A stretch of DNA of 64,000 bases. Source: Papaver somniferum. Taxonomy: Eukaryota; Streptophyta; Magnoliopsida; Ranunculales; Papaveraceae. Both the position numbers and the translations under genes were made by a program. Below, one piece after another: positions 1 to 11,492 of this stretch. Each line of letters opens with the position of its first letter. Position 1 is the stretch's first letter. Under the pieces are notes generated by a model that saw only the letters and a list, made by a program, of their open reading frames with translations, ran no database searches and was not told the DNA's origin. The DNA lies in contig NC_039358.1 in NCBI RefSeq assembly GCF_003573695.1, positions 153,998,920-154,062,919 of the forward strand, written 5' to 3'.

Positions 1-460
1 GCACAATCATAACATCAGTCCTCCTGAGGGAAGAAATCAAATATGACAACCTTCTCCTTCTAATCAACTTAAGATTAATATTGATGCTTCTTATGATGAA
101 GTAAAAAACGCTTTTGGTATTGAACTAATAATCAGAGATTCTACAGGTACCTGCTGGGGAATCAGAGGAAGATACTGCAATGGAGGATTAGACGCGGAAC
201 AGACTGAATGCTTGGAAGTTCAAGAATCTATCTTTTGGTCCAAGTCTCTAAATATGTCCAGTGTTATATTTGAAACAGACTATCTTAATATAGTAAACTC
301 TCTAAAAGGTGCAACCCTGTATGTACAGCGGAAAAATCAGAGTATTGTAATAGAAATAAAGCACCACCTAGATAATGTTATCGGTAGGCCAATTAACTAT
401 GTAAAAAGAAATGCAAACAATGTTTTCCATAAGCTAGCTAACAAAGCTAGAACAACTTGA
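1..460 (+). pseudogene. LINE-type RNase H domain remnant (RVT_3), 5' truncated by window edge
   Basis: Frame 2 reads a plant non-LTR retrotransposon RNase H domain. It begins near base 62 with a run ending KINIDAS and passes through acidic positions in the places typical of this fold (the D of NIDAS, the E of EQTECLE, the D of FETD). It ends with VKRNANNVFHKLANKA, which matches the usual C-terminal helix, and a TGA at 458-460. A TGA at 44-46 lies just before the PPSPNQ-like entry of the domain, where this family normally has a tryptophan, so a TGG to TGA change is likely. The start is outside the window. No intact reverse transcriptase is visible, so this is a dead fragment rather than a host gene. 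The assignment rests on motif recognition only. Confidence 0.75.
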
Positions 461-466
461 CGTTGC

Positions 467-1589
467 CTTGTTGTATTGTTTCCGTATTAATGGATCGCTT
501 CTTTTGGTAAAAAAAAATAACAACCGAAAATACCAGTCATCTAGTCCAAAAAGGATAAAATTAAGGTGAAGACCTGTTAACAAGTTAATATTTCTGGGCT
601 CCAAGTAATTTGTGTTATTCGCTAGATAGATATAATCCATACTTAGAAGAATGTATAATTTTCTCGCATTTTTTTGTTAGTATGTAACTTTTAGTTTATG
701 AGAATTTTTATTTTAATTTAGGTTATAGATATTATTTTTTCCGCAATTTGTTAGACTTTGTTCCGAAATATAAATTTACAAATTAAAATTTGGGCAACCT
801 CTCGACCTTTTAATCAGATAAATCGACCCTCTCGTAATATATTTATTTTCCTAAGCTATAGTCCTATGCTAAGTACTAATTATTAGTGATAAAAAGGGAA
901 CTAAAAATGAAATATTGCGGATGTTAATATCAGATACTAATAAAGTTATTGGATGATGATATCAACGGCCGAAGTTTAAAACTCGCCGGCATGGGTGCCA
1001 AATCTTCTTTTCTTTCTTTACCTAGTTGCATCACGATGGAGATTTTGTTTGTTCTTTATCTAGTTACCCAGGCTTGTAGGTATTAGGTTTTTTTTTTTTT
1101 TTTTCTTTAAAAGAGGCTTCATGGAAGTTCATGCCTTCATCTTTAATAATAACCTTTAGGTTTCGAGCCTTTTAAAAATAAAATGAAAAGATAAGAAATT
1201 TCTGATTATTATGAATGATATATCAATAGTACATGCAACGAATAACTTAAATTGTTAATTATAAGTTTACAACTAGTTGGTAGACCTTGCCTAGTAAGCA
1301 AGCACATCATCAAACTTCTTCTGTTACCAAAAACATAAGAAGAAAAAAATTCTACTTCCAATTAGAGGAACTTTTGGGCGAGAGAGAAGATATTAAATAT
1401 CTCCACGTTCAAAAAGGACTCTGGTGCTTCAATGTAATGGCTCGCTTGATCGTGATTCATGCAGACCCATCAACAAATATATCTGCTACTTTTTCTCATA
1501 AAAATCGGAAAATGAGTACAAACTACGCCATCTTTATTATTCTTCATCTTCCTCTAAACCACGCATAAAGCATGTGCTGCATCTTGTAC
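467..1589. other. Non-coding stretch
   Basis: No convincing gene. The stretch is AT-rich, with a poly(T) run near 1088-1104. The plus-strand ORF at 1287-1568 runs into the 3' flank of the minus-strand gene at 1590-2018 and has no family resemblance that I recognise. Confidence 0.5.
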
Positions 1590-2018
1590 CTAGTATTGGT
1601 CCTCTGGAATGCTTTCAAGATGAGGCTTCCAATTACAATTTGTTGTCTCTGATTTTCTTCTTACTTTAGAAACGACTTTAACTTTCCCGGTCTTCATTAC
1701 GTTTAGTAATTGCTCAATAGAATGACTAGCAGTAGTAGTGTACTCCTTGGATAAATCCCCATGAAGACCATTATCTCTTTGATTGTTGTACCTCAATATT
1801 TGACTCAACTCTTCTTGAGTCATTATAATTCTGACTCTCACCACATTCCTAACACCACTGCTTCCCTTCTTTAAATCATCATCATCATTAATACCACCAA
1901 AATTTAGCTTAACCACATTCTTTTGATGATTATGGTTATGATGAATCTTGATTCTTTCGATAGAGTTTTCTTGTTCTTCTTCAACTTGGCAATTGTTGTT
2001 GAATAAACAGTTTCCCAT
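1590..2018 (-). CDS. Small MGNC-type plant protein, 142 aa, function unknown
   Basis: A single-exon ORF starting MGNC. Glycine at position 2 followed by cysteine at position 4 is the usual signature for N-myristoylation plus palmitoylation, so membrane association is likely (inference). After an acidic and His/Asn-rich N-terminal third comes a conserved-looking core VVRVRIIMTQEELSQIL (about residues 58-74), where a basic beta-strand-like segment leads into a helix. A second helix (SIEQLLNVM, about 100-108) follows, then a basic stretch and the C-terminal motif WKPHLESIPED. This layout resembles a family of short uncharacterised plant MGN proteins; I cannot name an orthologue. The ATG has a TATA-like box about 110 bases upstream. 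There is no sign of decay. It could be single-copy host DNA among the repeats. Confidence 0.65.
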   Translation of the reverse strand: MGNCLFNNNCQVEEEQENSIERIKIHHNHNHQKNVVKLNFGGINDDDDLKKGSSGVRNVVRVRIIMTQEELSQILRYNNQRDNGLHGDLSKEYTTTASHSIEQLLNVMKTGKVKVVSKVRRKSETTNCNWKPHLESIPEDQY

Positions 2019-2128
2019 TTTGATATTCTACTTCACTATTTAAGGTAAAATGCAACTGAAAAATGAACTAGACAGTTGTACATGAAACTAATGAAAAACA
2101 TTTGGAGAACTCTAACAAGAAACCCAGA

Positions 2129-2136
2129 TATATATA
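2129..2136 (-). promoter_or_regulatory. TATA box candidate for the MGNC gene
   Basis: TATATATA lies 111-118 bases upstream of the ATG at 2018 on the minus strand, leaving room for a short 5' UTR. The sequence is self-complementary, so direction is set by context only. Confidence 0.4.
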
Positions 2137-3430
2137 CAGAGATTCGATGGAGAGAAAATCAGGAAATATTGAATTTGATATCAATTAAGACAGGTATGGT
2201 CATATCATTAATTCCTGATTTTATGGCATGTTAGTTGGTAGTTACAAGGAAATAATAATGAATTAGAGCCAGCGGAAATGAGCCCACACAAACAGCAAAT
2301 TTTGGCACACGTCTTTGATACATACACACTACTCTCTCCTGTCCAAAATGCATCAATCTCATTAATCATGGTTACCTAATTCTCTCCATCGGAATTAGAG
2401 GGAGCGAGTGATGCAACCGCAACCAAATATTCACAGCTTCACCAGAATCAGCCAAGAAAGATGTGAATTAATTAGTAACTAATTAATGAATTTTAATGCA
2501 GTTTTATGACACAAGTAGTGGTCACCACTCCAGTGAGGTTACTGAGATTGATTGAGAAACGTCAACAAAAACGAGTCCCTAGCATCCACAACTACCAATA
2601 ATTAAGGTTCGTTGATAATGTTGACGATGGAATCCTTGAATTTTATATGGATGTAAGGTCTTCGGCTAATATTAACTAGCCATGTGAGATGTTTAACATG
2701 TACTGACCTAACACGAAGAAATTGATAAAAGTGATGAATAGCGGAAGCTGATAAGCAATCACCTCAATTGAATTTCTTCTGCCATTTATTCAAAAGGTAT
2801 ACCTAAAAATAGAGATTCTTCTTTCATCGGTTCAAACGAAATAATTAGACATTAAATGGCATTTAGTTGAATTTTTGGAGGGTATCGGATGACAAAGTCA
2901 GAATGACATTATCTTAACATTTTTACGTCACTTTTTAACCAAATCCAACCGGCAATGAATTTGAAGCTAATTTTTTTATGACATGTTCTTCTTATAAAGC
3001 TCTACACTCCATGCAAAAATGAGCGCATTCCGAGATGTATAAGACCGTCATCTACCATTTTAAATATCAACAGTTGAAGATTAACAGTTGAAACTAAAAT
3101 GATGCCACCATGTCATGGTAATGTCATTCTAACCATGTCATTCGAACGCCATTTTTTTAATCAAATCCAACCGGCAATGAGTTTGAAGTTACTTTTTTTA
3201 TGACATGTTCTTCTTATAAAGCTCTACACTCCAACCAAAAATGAGCAGATTAGATAATTCTAATTTTATGGATGGATATTCTAGATACAACAAGCAGATT
3301 CCAACGAGTAAAGAAGAAGAAAAACATCATTCTTCCCTCCGCAAGAACTATCAAGAAGATGTCGCTCGACATACAGAACGTTAGAGCGAGATACTTACGC
3401 ATGGTGGATAAACTCTTTGCAGAATGAATA
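2137..3430. other. Non-coding stretch upstream of the MGNC gene
   Basis: No gene seen. The region holds the promoter side of the MGNC gene and, from 2940, a separated pair of direct repeats described in its own entry. Confidence 0.5.
2940..3246. repeat. Pair of about 85-bp direct repeats
   Basis: A segment beginning CAAATCCAACCGGCAATGA and ending near AAAATGAGC occurs at 2940-3024 and again at 3162-3246 with only a few differences. The two copies are about 137 bases apart. The intervening part includes CATGTCAT-rich sequence. This looks like a local duplication or the two ends of a small unclassified element. Confidence 0.8.
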
Positions 3431-3435
3431 AGATC
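3431..3435. repeat. Target site duplication AGATC, left copy
   Basis: AGATC directly precedes the left outer LTR. The same five bases follow the right outer LTR at 11787-11791. No AGATC pair flanks the middle LTR, so the whole dimer behaves as one insertion. Confidence 0.85.
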
Positions 3436-3729
3436 TAATGGCAACTGCAAGATGAAACTTAGCTTATATAAAGACAACTCTCTTTATTGATATTTAGTAA
3501 ATCTCTCAAAACTAAACACAAGCTCTAATCTTGCTCATATGATCAACCACAATTTTGGTGATCATATATATATAGAACTATGAATTCCTTTTCCTAGTCC
3601 TATTACCTTATTACATGTCTTTCCTTTTCTTAGAACTAGATGACTTCTAATTCCCTTAGGATTACATCAATTTCCTAATCTTGTCCTAACCAGCTTGTTA
3701 GTGACTTCTATGTTGAAGTTAATCCAACA
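3436..3729 (-). repeat. Copia LTR, left outer (3' LTR of unit 1)
   Basis: On the minus strand it begins TGTTGGATTAAC and ends GTTGCCATTA. The end is set by comparison with the inner LTRs and by the AGATC duplication. It therefore ends in TA instead of the usual CA. Confidence 0.85.
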
Positions 3730-6700
3730 TTCTCCCCCTTAAGCTTCAACTGTGCTTGTGAGAAATCTTGTACTCCTATTAATTTCCTCATTTCTTCAAA
3801 TTTGATCCGAGCTAATGCCTTTGTCAATATATCTGCCTTCTGCTCAGTTCCAGGTATGTGTTTTACGTTAATGACCTCCTTCTCGATGCATTCTCGTATG
3901 AAATGATACCTTTTGTGAATGTGTTTCGTCTTCCCATGAAACACTGGATTTTTAGTGAGTGCAATTGCAGACTTATTATCAATCTTGATGAGAACTTTTT
4001 CAGGTTCTTTTTCTTTGATTTCACACAACAGTTCTTGAAGCCATATTGATTGTTTAGCTGCTTCTGTTGCAGCCATAAACTCAACTTCACAGGATGAGAG
4101 GGCTACAGTGTCTTGCTTCTGTGAACACCATGTAATAGGTGCTTCTCCTAGATAAAATATATGACCAGTTGTACTTTTTCCATCATCTTGGTCAATATTA
4201 TGACTGCTGTCACTATACGCAACAATTCCTTTTAATCCTCCTCGACCATACTTCAATCCATAGCTGATTGTTCCTCTTAGATATCTCAATATCTGCTTTA
4301 TTACATCACCATGAGACTTGCGTGGACTCTGCATATAACGGCTTTCTACTCCCACAGAGAAAGCCAAGTCTGGTCTTGTGTGTAACAAGTATCTAAGGCA
4401 TCCAACATTTCTTCTATAACTCGTTGGATCAATCTCAGCTTCTTCTTGTGCCTTTGAAACTTTAAGTCCAAACTCCATTGGTATCTTAGTTGGATTACAA
4501 GTTTCAAGTCCTGCTTCTTTCAGAATTCTCCTTGCATAAGCTTCTTGTTTAATAGAATCCCATCTACTCCTTGATGGACTTCTATGCCAAGGTAATAAGT
4601 GAGTTTTCCGAGGTCTGACATCTCAAACTTTGATGACATTTCTCTCTTGAACTCATTGATCACCTTAAGGGAGTTGCCAGTCAAAAATAGATCATCTACA
4701 TAGACTGCAATCACAAGAAGCGTTCCTTTTCTTCTCTTCTATACTGATGTTTCTTTAGAGCACTTAACAAATCTGATTTCTCTTAAGATTTGATCTAACT
4801 TTGTATTCCAGGCTCGAGGAGCTTGTCTTAGACCATATAGAGCTTTTGATAACTTATAAACCTTATGCTCTTGTCCTTTTACTTCAAAACCTTCTGGTTG
4901 TTCAACATACACATCTTCTCGCAATTCACCATGTAAGAATGTGTCTTAACGTCTAAGTGGTGAATTTCCCATGAGTTTGATGCTGCTTCTGCTATTAAGA
5001 GACGAATTGTCTCTAGTCTAGCAACTGGTGCGAAAACTTCATCAAAGTCTATGCCTGATTCTTGAACGTATCCCTTACAAGTCTTGCCTTATATTTGTTG
5101 ACAGTACCATCACATTCCGTTTTATTTTGAAGATCCACTTAAGACCAATCACTTTTACCCCACCTGGCTTATCAACTAGAAACCAAGTCTTGTTTCTGTT
5201 GATTGAAATAATTTCTTCTCTACATGCTTGTGTCCATTTAGTCGAGACCTTTGCTTCCTGAAAATTCCTTGGTTCATCATTAACAGAAAGTAGCAATCTC
5301 ACATTCTTCTGCAGCTTGAAGAACATAATCCTCCAGATACTGTGGCTTTTGTATCTGTCTTGTTGATTTTCGCAGTGGAATGGGTTGAGTTATTTCATCG
5401 ATCTCTTCTTCTTCTTCTTCTACTTCTTCGTTATTCTCAGTGTTTCATTATTCTCTTCTTCTTCTTGATTAACATCATTGTTTCCATTGGTATTGATGAT
5501 TATGGGTCCTTCGCCTTCATCAATTACTTGACCCCATCTCATGTGAAACATTCCTGGATCCCTACTTGGTCCATCATTAGTTTCTTTCCAGTTCCAGTTT
5601 GCTTTTTCATCGAATACCACATCTCGACTCACTATTACTCTTTTCGTTGTTGGATTGAATAATCTGTAAGCTTTGGATCCAGGCTCAATTCCTAGATTCA
5701 CAAGAGTCTGAGATCGATCATTCCAGTTTCATAAGAGTTTGCAGAATCAACTTTGCGTATGCTTTGCAACCAACACCTTAAATGATCTATGTTGGTTTTC
5801 TCTTTCGCAACTTTCATATGGAGTCATGTCTTCAGAGCTTTCGTAGGTATCCTGTTTATTAGGTATGTGGAGTGTCGTACAGCTTCTCCCCATAGATAAT
5901 TAGGTACCTGCATAGCCTTTAAAGAACTTCTTGTCATCTCCATTAGAGTCCTGTTTCCTCTCCACCACTCTGTTTTGTTGTGGTAGCCTCGAACCATCTT
6001 GTTCTGAGACATAGTTTTTAAGGTTCTGAAACTTATGTGTCCTAACTTGCGTGCCACTTCCATGTCTGATCTTCCAGTCTCATATTCAGACATAATGGCC
6101 TTCCAATCATGAGACTTATCTTGTAGAGTCTATTCTGTGAGCGTGAGACTCTAACTAAAAGTCTTCCACTTGGGTCATGAACTGTTAGATAATCTTGTCG
6201 CATTCTAACATCACATCCAACTTCTGTAGCTTGTCCTAAACTTAGAATGTTGCTTTGTAAGTTTGGGATGAAGTAGATGTTTGTGACAAGCTTCTGTTCT
6301 CCGGTCTTGCTCTGAAATAGAATTGATCCTTTCCCTTCATTTCTACAGAAGATCCATCCCAAACTTCACTTGTCCTTTGATTTTCTCATTGAGTTCAGAA
6401 AAGTAGTGTCTCTTACCAGTCATGTGATTGCTGGCTCCATTATCTAAATACCAGATTCCTTCTTCTCCATCCTTTGATTCGTAGTTCTTTGGTATTAGTT
6501 TCCCTTCGTTTAAGAATACAACTTCGTGCATGAAAAGAGCTGTATCTGCTTCCCTTGTTTCATTCTTGTTGTTTCTTCCTCTTTTGTATTCTTTCAGGGC
6601 ATACAGAGGAGAAGTGTCCTGGTTTATCACATCTGTAACAAAATGTTTGATCTATCCTTCTTTTCTTTCCCTTGGTTTTGATCATTCTGACTTGTTGTTC

Positions 6701-7429
6701 TATCTTGTGAGTTAAACCTTCCTCCCCTTCCTCGGCCTCTGTTTACTCTACCACCTCTTCCACGACCTCTTCCTCTTGTCGCAGAGTTTTGTTGGTAAGA
6801 GTTTGTGTACAAGAGTTTTCCTTGAGTTTCTCCATTGTTTTTTCATCAAGGATTCTTCTTCATATGCTTTCAATCTTCCAATTATATCTTCATAGCTAGT
6901 CTTCTTTAAATCTAAGACTTGTTCGAGAGAAGCTATGATATGAATATACTTGGATCTTGGTAAACTATTGAGAAACTTCTTTACCAGTTTATCTTCATCA
7001 ATGGATTGTCCAAGTGACGCAGCTTTTGAGGCTATCTCTGATAGCTTTCCTGCAAAGCTATCAATATATCAGTGTCTTTCATCTTCACTCTTTCAAATTC
7101 AGACATTAAGGTTTGCAGACGGGCTTCTTTAACTCGATCAGCTCCGAGATTACGTGCCTTTATTGCATCCCAAATTTTCTTTGAAGTTTCCTGTTCACCA
7201 ACTTGTAGAACAAGACATTCTGGTATTGCTTGAAAAGTAATCCAATGGCAACATTGTTTTTGTCTGGGTCCAATGTACCAGGATCAATTGTTTCCCAAAC
7301 TTTGTAGATTTTCATCAGTACCTTCATTCTCATGGCCCATACTGTGTAGTTTGTGGCGTTGAGGATTGGAACTTGTATTGATGGTGGCGTGAACTGTTTT
7401 GCACCCACAATGGTGGTTTCGTTTTCCAT
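3708..7429 (-). pseudogene. Copia gag-pol polyprotein, unit 1, broken
   Basis: Fragments in several frames, 5' to 3' on the minus strand. Gag starts MENETTIVGAKQ at 7429. A zinc knuckle CYRCDKPGHFSSVC lies near 6600-6640. The protease segment WYLDNGASNHMTG lies near 6400-6460. A GAG-pre-integrase segment ends NKMVRG near 6000, where the frame shifts straight into the late-integrase motif normally written QQNGVVERRNRT. Reverse transcriptase pieces follow, including [12 protein letters not shown] near 4800-4840 and the catalytic YVDDLFLTG near 4670-4700. RNase H runs to 3708, with the CEVEFMAATEAAKQ and DNKSAIALTKNP motifs. Frameshifts are more numerous than in unit 2. The last 22 codons run into the LTR. 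The gene cannot make a full polyprotein. Confidence 0.85.
3730..3741 (-). other. Polypurine tract of Copia unit 1
   Basis: Minus strand AAGGGGGAGAA abuts the LTR start TGTTGG. A polypurine tract in this position is the plus-strand DNA primer of LTR elements. The same tract lies at 7749-7760 in unit 2. Confidence 0.8.
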
Positions 7430-7442
7430 GGCTCAGAAACAA

Positions 7443-7454
7443 GCTCTGATACCA
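7443..7454 (-). other. Primer binding site, initiator tRNA-Met type (unit 1)
   Basis: On the minus strand TGGTATCAGAGC lies two bases inside the middle LTR border. It is the standard complement of the 3' end of plant initiator tRNA-Met. Unit 2 has the altered version TGGTATCAAGGC at 11479-11490. Confidence 0.85.
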
Positions 7455-7456
7455 AT

Positions 7457-7748
7457 TAATGGCAACTGCAAGATGAAACTTAGCTTATATAAAGACAACT
7501 CTCTTTATTGATGTTTAGAAAATCTCTCAAAACTAAACACAAGCTCTAATCTTGCTCATATGATCAACCACAACTTTGGTGATCATATATATAGAACTAT
7601 GAATTCCTTTTCCTAGTCCTATTACCTTATTACATGTCTTTCCTTTTCTTAGAACTAGATGACTTCTAATTCCCTTAGGATTACATCAATTTCCTAATCT
7701 TGTCCTAACCAGCTTGTTAGTGACTTCTATGTTGAAGTTTAACCAACA
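7457..7748 (-). repeat. Copia LTR, middle, shared by both units
   Basis: It serves as 5' LTR of unit 1 and 3' LTR of unit 2. Small differences from the outer LTRs include ACCAACA for ATCCAACA at one end and a shorter AT run in the centre. Confidence 0.85.
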
Positions 7749-7770
7749 TTCTCCCCCTTAAGCTTCAACC

Positions 7771-10700
7771 TTACCCGTGACAATCTTGTACTCCAATCAA
7801 TTGTCTCATTTCTTCAAACTTGATCCGAGCTAATGCCTTTGTCAATATATCTGCTTTCTGCTCAGTTCCTGGTATGTGTTCAACGTTAATGACCTCCTTC
7901 TCGATGCATTCTCGTATGAAATGATACCTTTTGTGAATGTGTTTCGTCTTCCCATGAAACACTGGATTTTTAGTGAGTGCAATTGCAGACTTATTATCAA
8001 TCTTGATGAGAACTTTTTCAGGTTCTCTTCCTTTGATTTCACCCAACAGTTCTTGAAGCCATATTGATTGTTTAGCTGCTTCTGTTGCAGCCATAACTCA
8101 GCTTCACAGGATGAGAGGGCTACAGTGTCTTGCTTCTGTGAACACCATGTAATAGGTGCTTCTCCTAGATAAAATATATGACCAGTTGTACCTTTTCCAT
8201 CATCTTGGTCAATATTATGACTGCTGTCACTATACCCAACAATTCCTTTTATCCTCCTCGACCATACTTCAATCCACAGCTGATTGTTCCTCTTAGATAT
8301 CTCAATATCTGCTTTATTACATCACCATGAGACTTGCGTGGACTCTGCATATAACGGCTTGCTACTCCCACAGAGAAAGCCAAGTCTGGTCTTGTGTGTA
8401 ACAAGTATCTAAGGCATCCAACATTTCTTCTATAACTCGTTGGATCAATCTCAGCTTCTTCTTGTGCCTTTGAAACTTTAAGTCCAAACTCCATTGGTAT
8501 CTTAGTTGGATTACAAGTTTCAAGTCCTGCTTCTTTCAGAATTCTCCTTGCATAAGCTTCTTGTTTAATCTGAATCCCATCTACTCCTTGATGGACTTCT
8601 ATGCCAAGGTAATAAGTGAGTTTTCCGAGGTCTGACATCTCAAACTTTGATGACATTTCTCTCTTGAACTCATTGATCACCTTAAGGGAGTTGCCAGTCA
8701 AAAATAGATCATCTACATAGACTGCAATCACAAGAAGCGTTCCCTTTTCTTCTCTTCTGTATACTGATGTTTCTTAGAGCACTTAACAAATCTGATTTCT
8801 CTTAAGATTCTCTAACTTTGTATTCCAGGCTCGAGGAGCTTGTCTTAGACCATATAGAGCTTTTGATAACTTATAAACCTTATGCTCTTGTCCTTTTACT
8901 TCAAAACCTTCTGGTTGTTCAACATACACATCTTCTCGCAATTCACCATGTAAGAATGTTGTCTTAACGTCTAAGTGGTGAATTTCCCATGAGTTTGATG
9001 CTGCTTCTGCTATTAAGAGACGAATTGTCTCTAGTCTAGCAACTGGTGCGAAAACTTCAAAGTCTATGCCTGATTCTTGAACGTATCCCTTAGCTACAAG
9101 TCTTGCCTTATATTTGTTGACAGTACCATCAGCATTCCGTTTTATTTTGAAGATCCACTTAAGACCAATCACTTTTACCCCACCTGGCTTATCAACTAGA
9201 AACCAAGTCTTTTTGTTGATTGAAATAATTTCTTCTCTACATGCTTGTGTCCATTTAGTCGAGACCTTTGCTTCCTGAAAATTCCTTGGTTCATCATTAA
9301 CAGAAAGTAGCATAATCTCACATTCTTCTGCAGCTTGAAGAACATAATCCTCCAGATACTGTGGCTTTTGTATCTGTCTTGTTGATTTTCGCAGTGGAAT
9401 GGGTTGAGTTATTTCATCGATCTCTTCTTCTTCTTCTTCTACTTCTTCTTATTCTCAGTGTTTTCATTATTCTCTTCTTCTTCTTGATTAACATCATTGT
9501 TTCCATTGGTATTGATGATTATGGGTCCTTCGCCTTCATCAATTACTTGACCCCTCTCATGTGAAACATTCCTGGATCCCTACTTGGTCCATCATTAGTT
9601 TCTTTCCAGTTCCAGTTTGCTTTTTCATCGAATACCACATCTCGACTCACTATTACTCTTTTCGTTGTTGGATTGAATAATCTGTAAGCTTTGGATCCAG
9701 GCTCAATTCCTAGATTCACAAGAGTCTGAGATCGATCATCCAGTTTCTTAAGAGTTGCAGAATCAACTTTTGCGTATGCTTTGCAACCAAACACTCTTAA
9801 ATGATCTATGTTTGGTTTTCTCTTTCGCAAACTTTCATATGGAGTCATGTCTTTCAGAGCTTTCGTAGGTATCCTGTTTATTAGGTATGTGGAGTGTCGT
9901 ACAGCTTCTCCCCATAGATAATTAGGTACCTGCATAGCCTTTAAAGAACTTCTTGTCATCTCCATTAGAGTCCTGTTTCTCCTCTCCACCACTCCGTTTT
10001 GTTGTGGTAGCCCTCGAACCATCTTGTTCTGAGACATAGTTTTTAAGGTTCTGAAACTTATGTGTCCTAACCTTGCGTGCCACTTCCATGTCTGATCTTC
10101 CAGTCTCATATTCAGACATAATGGCCTTCCAATCATGAGACTTATCTTGTAGAGTCTATTCTGTGAGCGTGAGACTCTAACTAAAAGTCTTCCACTTGGG
10201 TCATGAACTGTTAGATAATCTTGTCGCATTCTAACATCACATCCAACTTCTGTAGCTTGTCCTAAACTTAGAATGTTGCTTTGTAAGTTTGGGATGAAGT
10301 AGATGTTTGTGACAAGCTTCTGTTCTCCGGTCTTGCTCTGAAATAGAATTGATCCTTTCCCTTCAATTTCTACAGAAGATCCATCCCCAAACTTCACTTG
10401 TCCTTTGATTTTCTCATTGAGTTCAGAAAAGTATTGTCTCTTACCAGTCATGTGATTGCTGGCTCCATTATCTAAATACCAGATTCCTTCTTCTCCATCC
10501 TTTGATTCGTAGTTCTTTGGTATTAGTTTACCTTCGTTTAAGAATACAACTTCGTGCATGAAAAGAGTTGTATCTGCTTCCCTTGTTTCATTCTTGTTTG
10601 TTTCTTCCATCTTTTGTATTCTTTCAGGGCATACATAGGAGAAGTGTCCTGGTTTATCACATCTGTAACAAATAATGTTTGATCTATCCTTCTTTTCTTT

Positions 10701-11465
10701 CCCTTGGTTTTAATCATTTTGACTTGTTGTTCTATCTTGTGAGTTAAACCTTCCTCCCCTTCCTCGGCCTCTGTTTCCTCTACCACCTCTTCCACGACTT
10801 CTTCCTCTTGTCGCAGAGTTTTGTTGGTAAGAGTTTGTGTACAAGAGTTTTCCTTGAGTTTCTCCATTGTTTTATTCATCAAGGATTCTTTCTTCATATG
10901 CTTTCAATCTTCCAATTATATCTTCATAGCTAGTCTTCTTTAAATCTAAGACTTGTTCGAGAGAAGCTATGATATGAATATACTTGGATCTTGGTAAACT
11001 ATTGAGAAACTTTTTTACCAGTTTATCTTCATCATTGGATTGTCCAAGTGACGCAGCTTTTGAGGTTATCTCTGATAGCTTTCCTGCAAAGCTATCAATA
11101 GTATCATTGTCTTTCATCTTCACTCTTTCAAATTCAGACATTAAGGTTTGCAGACGGGCTTCTTTAACTCGATCAACTCCGAGATTACGTGCCTTTATTG
11201 CATCCCAAATTTTCTTTGAAGTTTCCTGTTCACCAACTTGTAGAACAAGACATTCTGGTATTGCTTGAAAAAGTAATCCAATGGCAACATTGTTTTTGTC
11301 TGGGTCCAATGTACCAGGATCAATTGTTTCCCAAACTTTGTAGATTTTCATCAGTACCTTCACTCTCATGGCCCATACTGTGTAGTTTGTGGTGTTGAGG
11401 ATTGGAACTTGTATTGATGGTGGCGTGAACTTTTTTGCACCCACAATGGTGGTTTCGTTTTCCAT
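7771..11465 (-). pseudogene. Copia gag-pol polyprotein, unit 2, better preserved
   Basis: Gag (11465-10872, about 198 codons) has the UBN2-like capsid region. The zinc knuckle CYRCDKPGHFSYVC is near 10630-10680, in a different frame from the upstream basic stretch. A 355-codon open stretch (10610-9543) carries the protease motif LDNGASNHMTG, the pre-integrase motif WHARLGHISF and then MVRGLP fused directly to QQNGVVERRNRT. The HHCC-adjacent linker and the first two catalytic acids of integrase are therefore missing, some 200 residues by comparison with the family. Reverse transcriptase follows (9313-8249) with [14 protein letters not shown] and the catalytic YVDDLFLTG, broken by a frameshift near 8780. 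RNase H ends at 7771 (DNKSAIALTK, IPGTEQKADILTKAL). It is non-functional in cis. Confidence 0.88.
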
Positions 11466-11492
11466 GGCTCAGAAACAAGCCTTGATACCAAT

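Noticed and set aside
1287..1568. 93-codon plus-strand ORF
   Set aside because: No family resemblance, no clear promoter, and it ends against the 3' end of the minus-strand MGNC gene.
5342..5662. Plus-strand hydrophobic ORFs within the Copia units (also 9361-9564)
   Set aside because: Antisense shadows of the acidic linker between integrase and reverse transcriptase.
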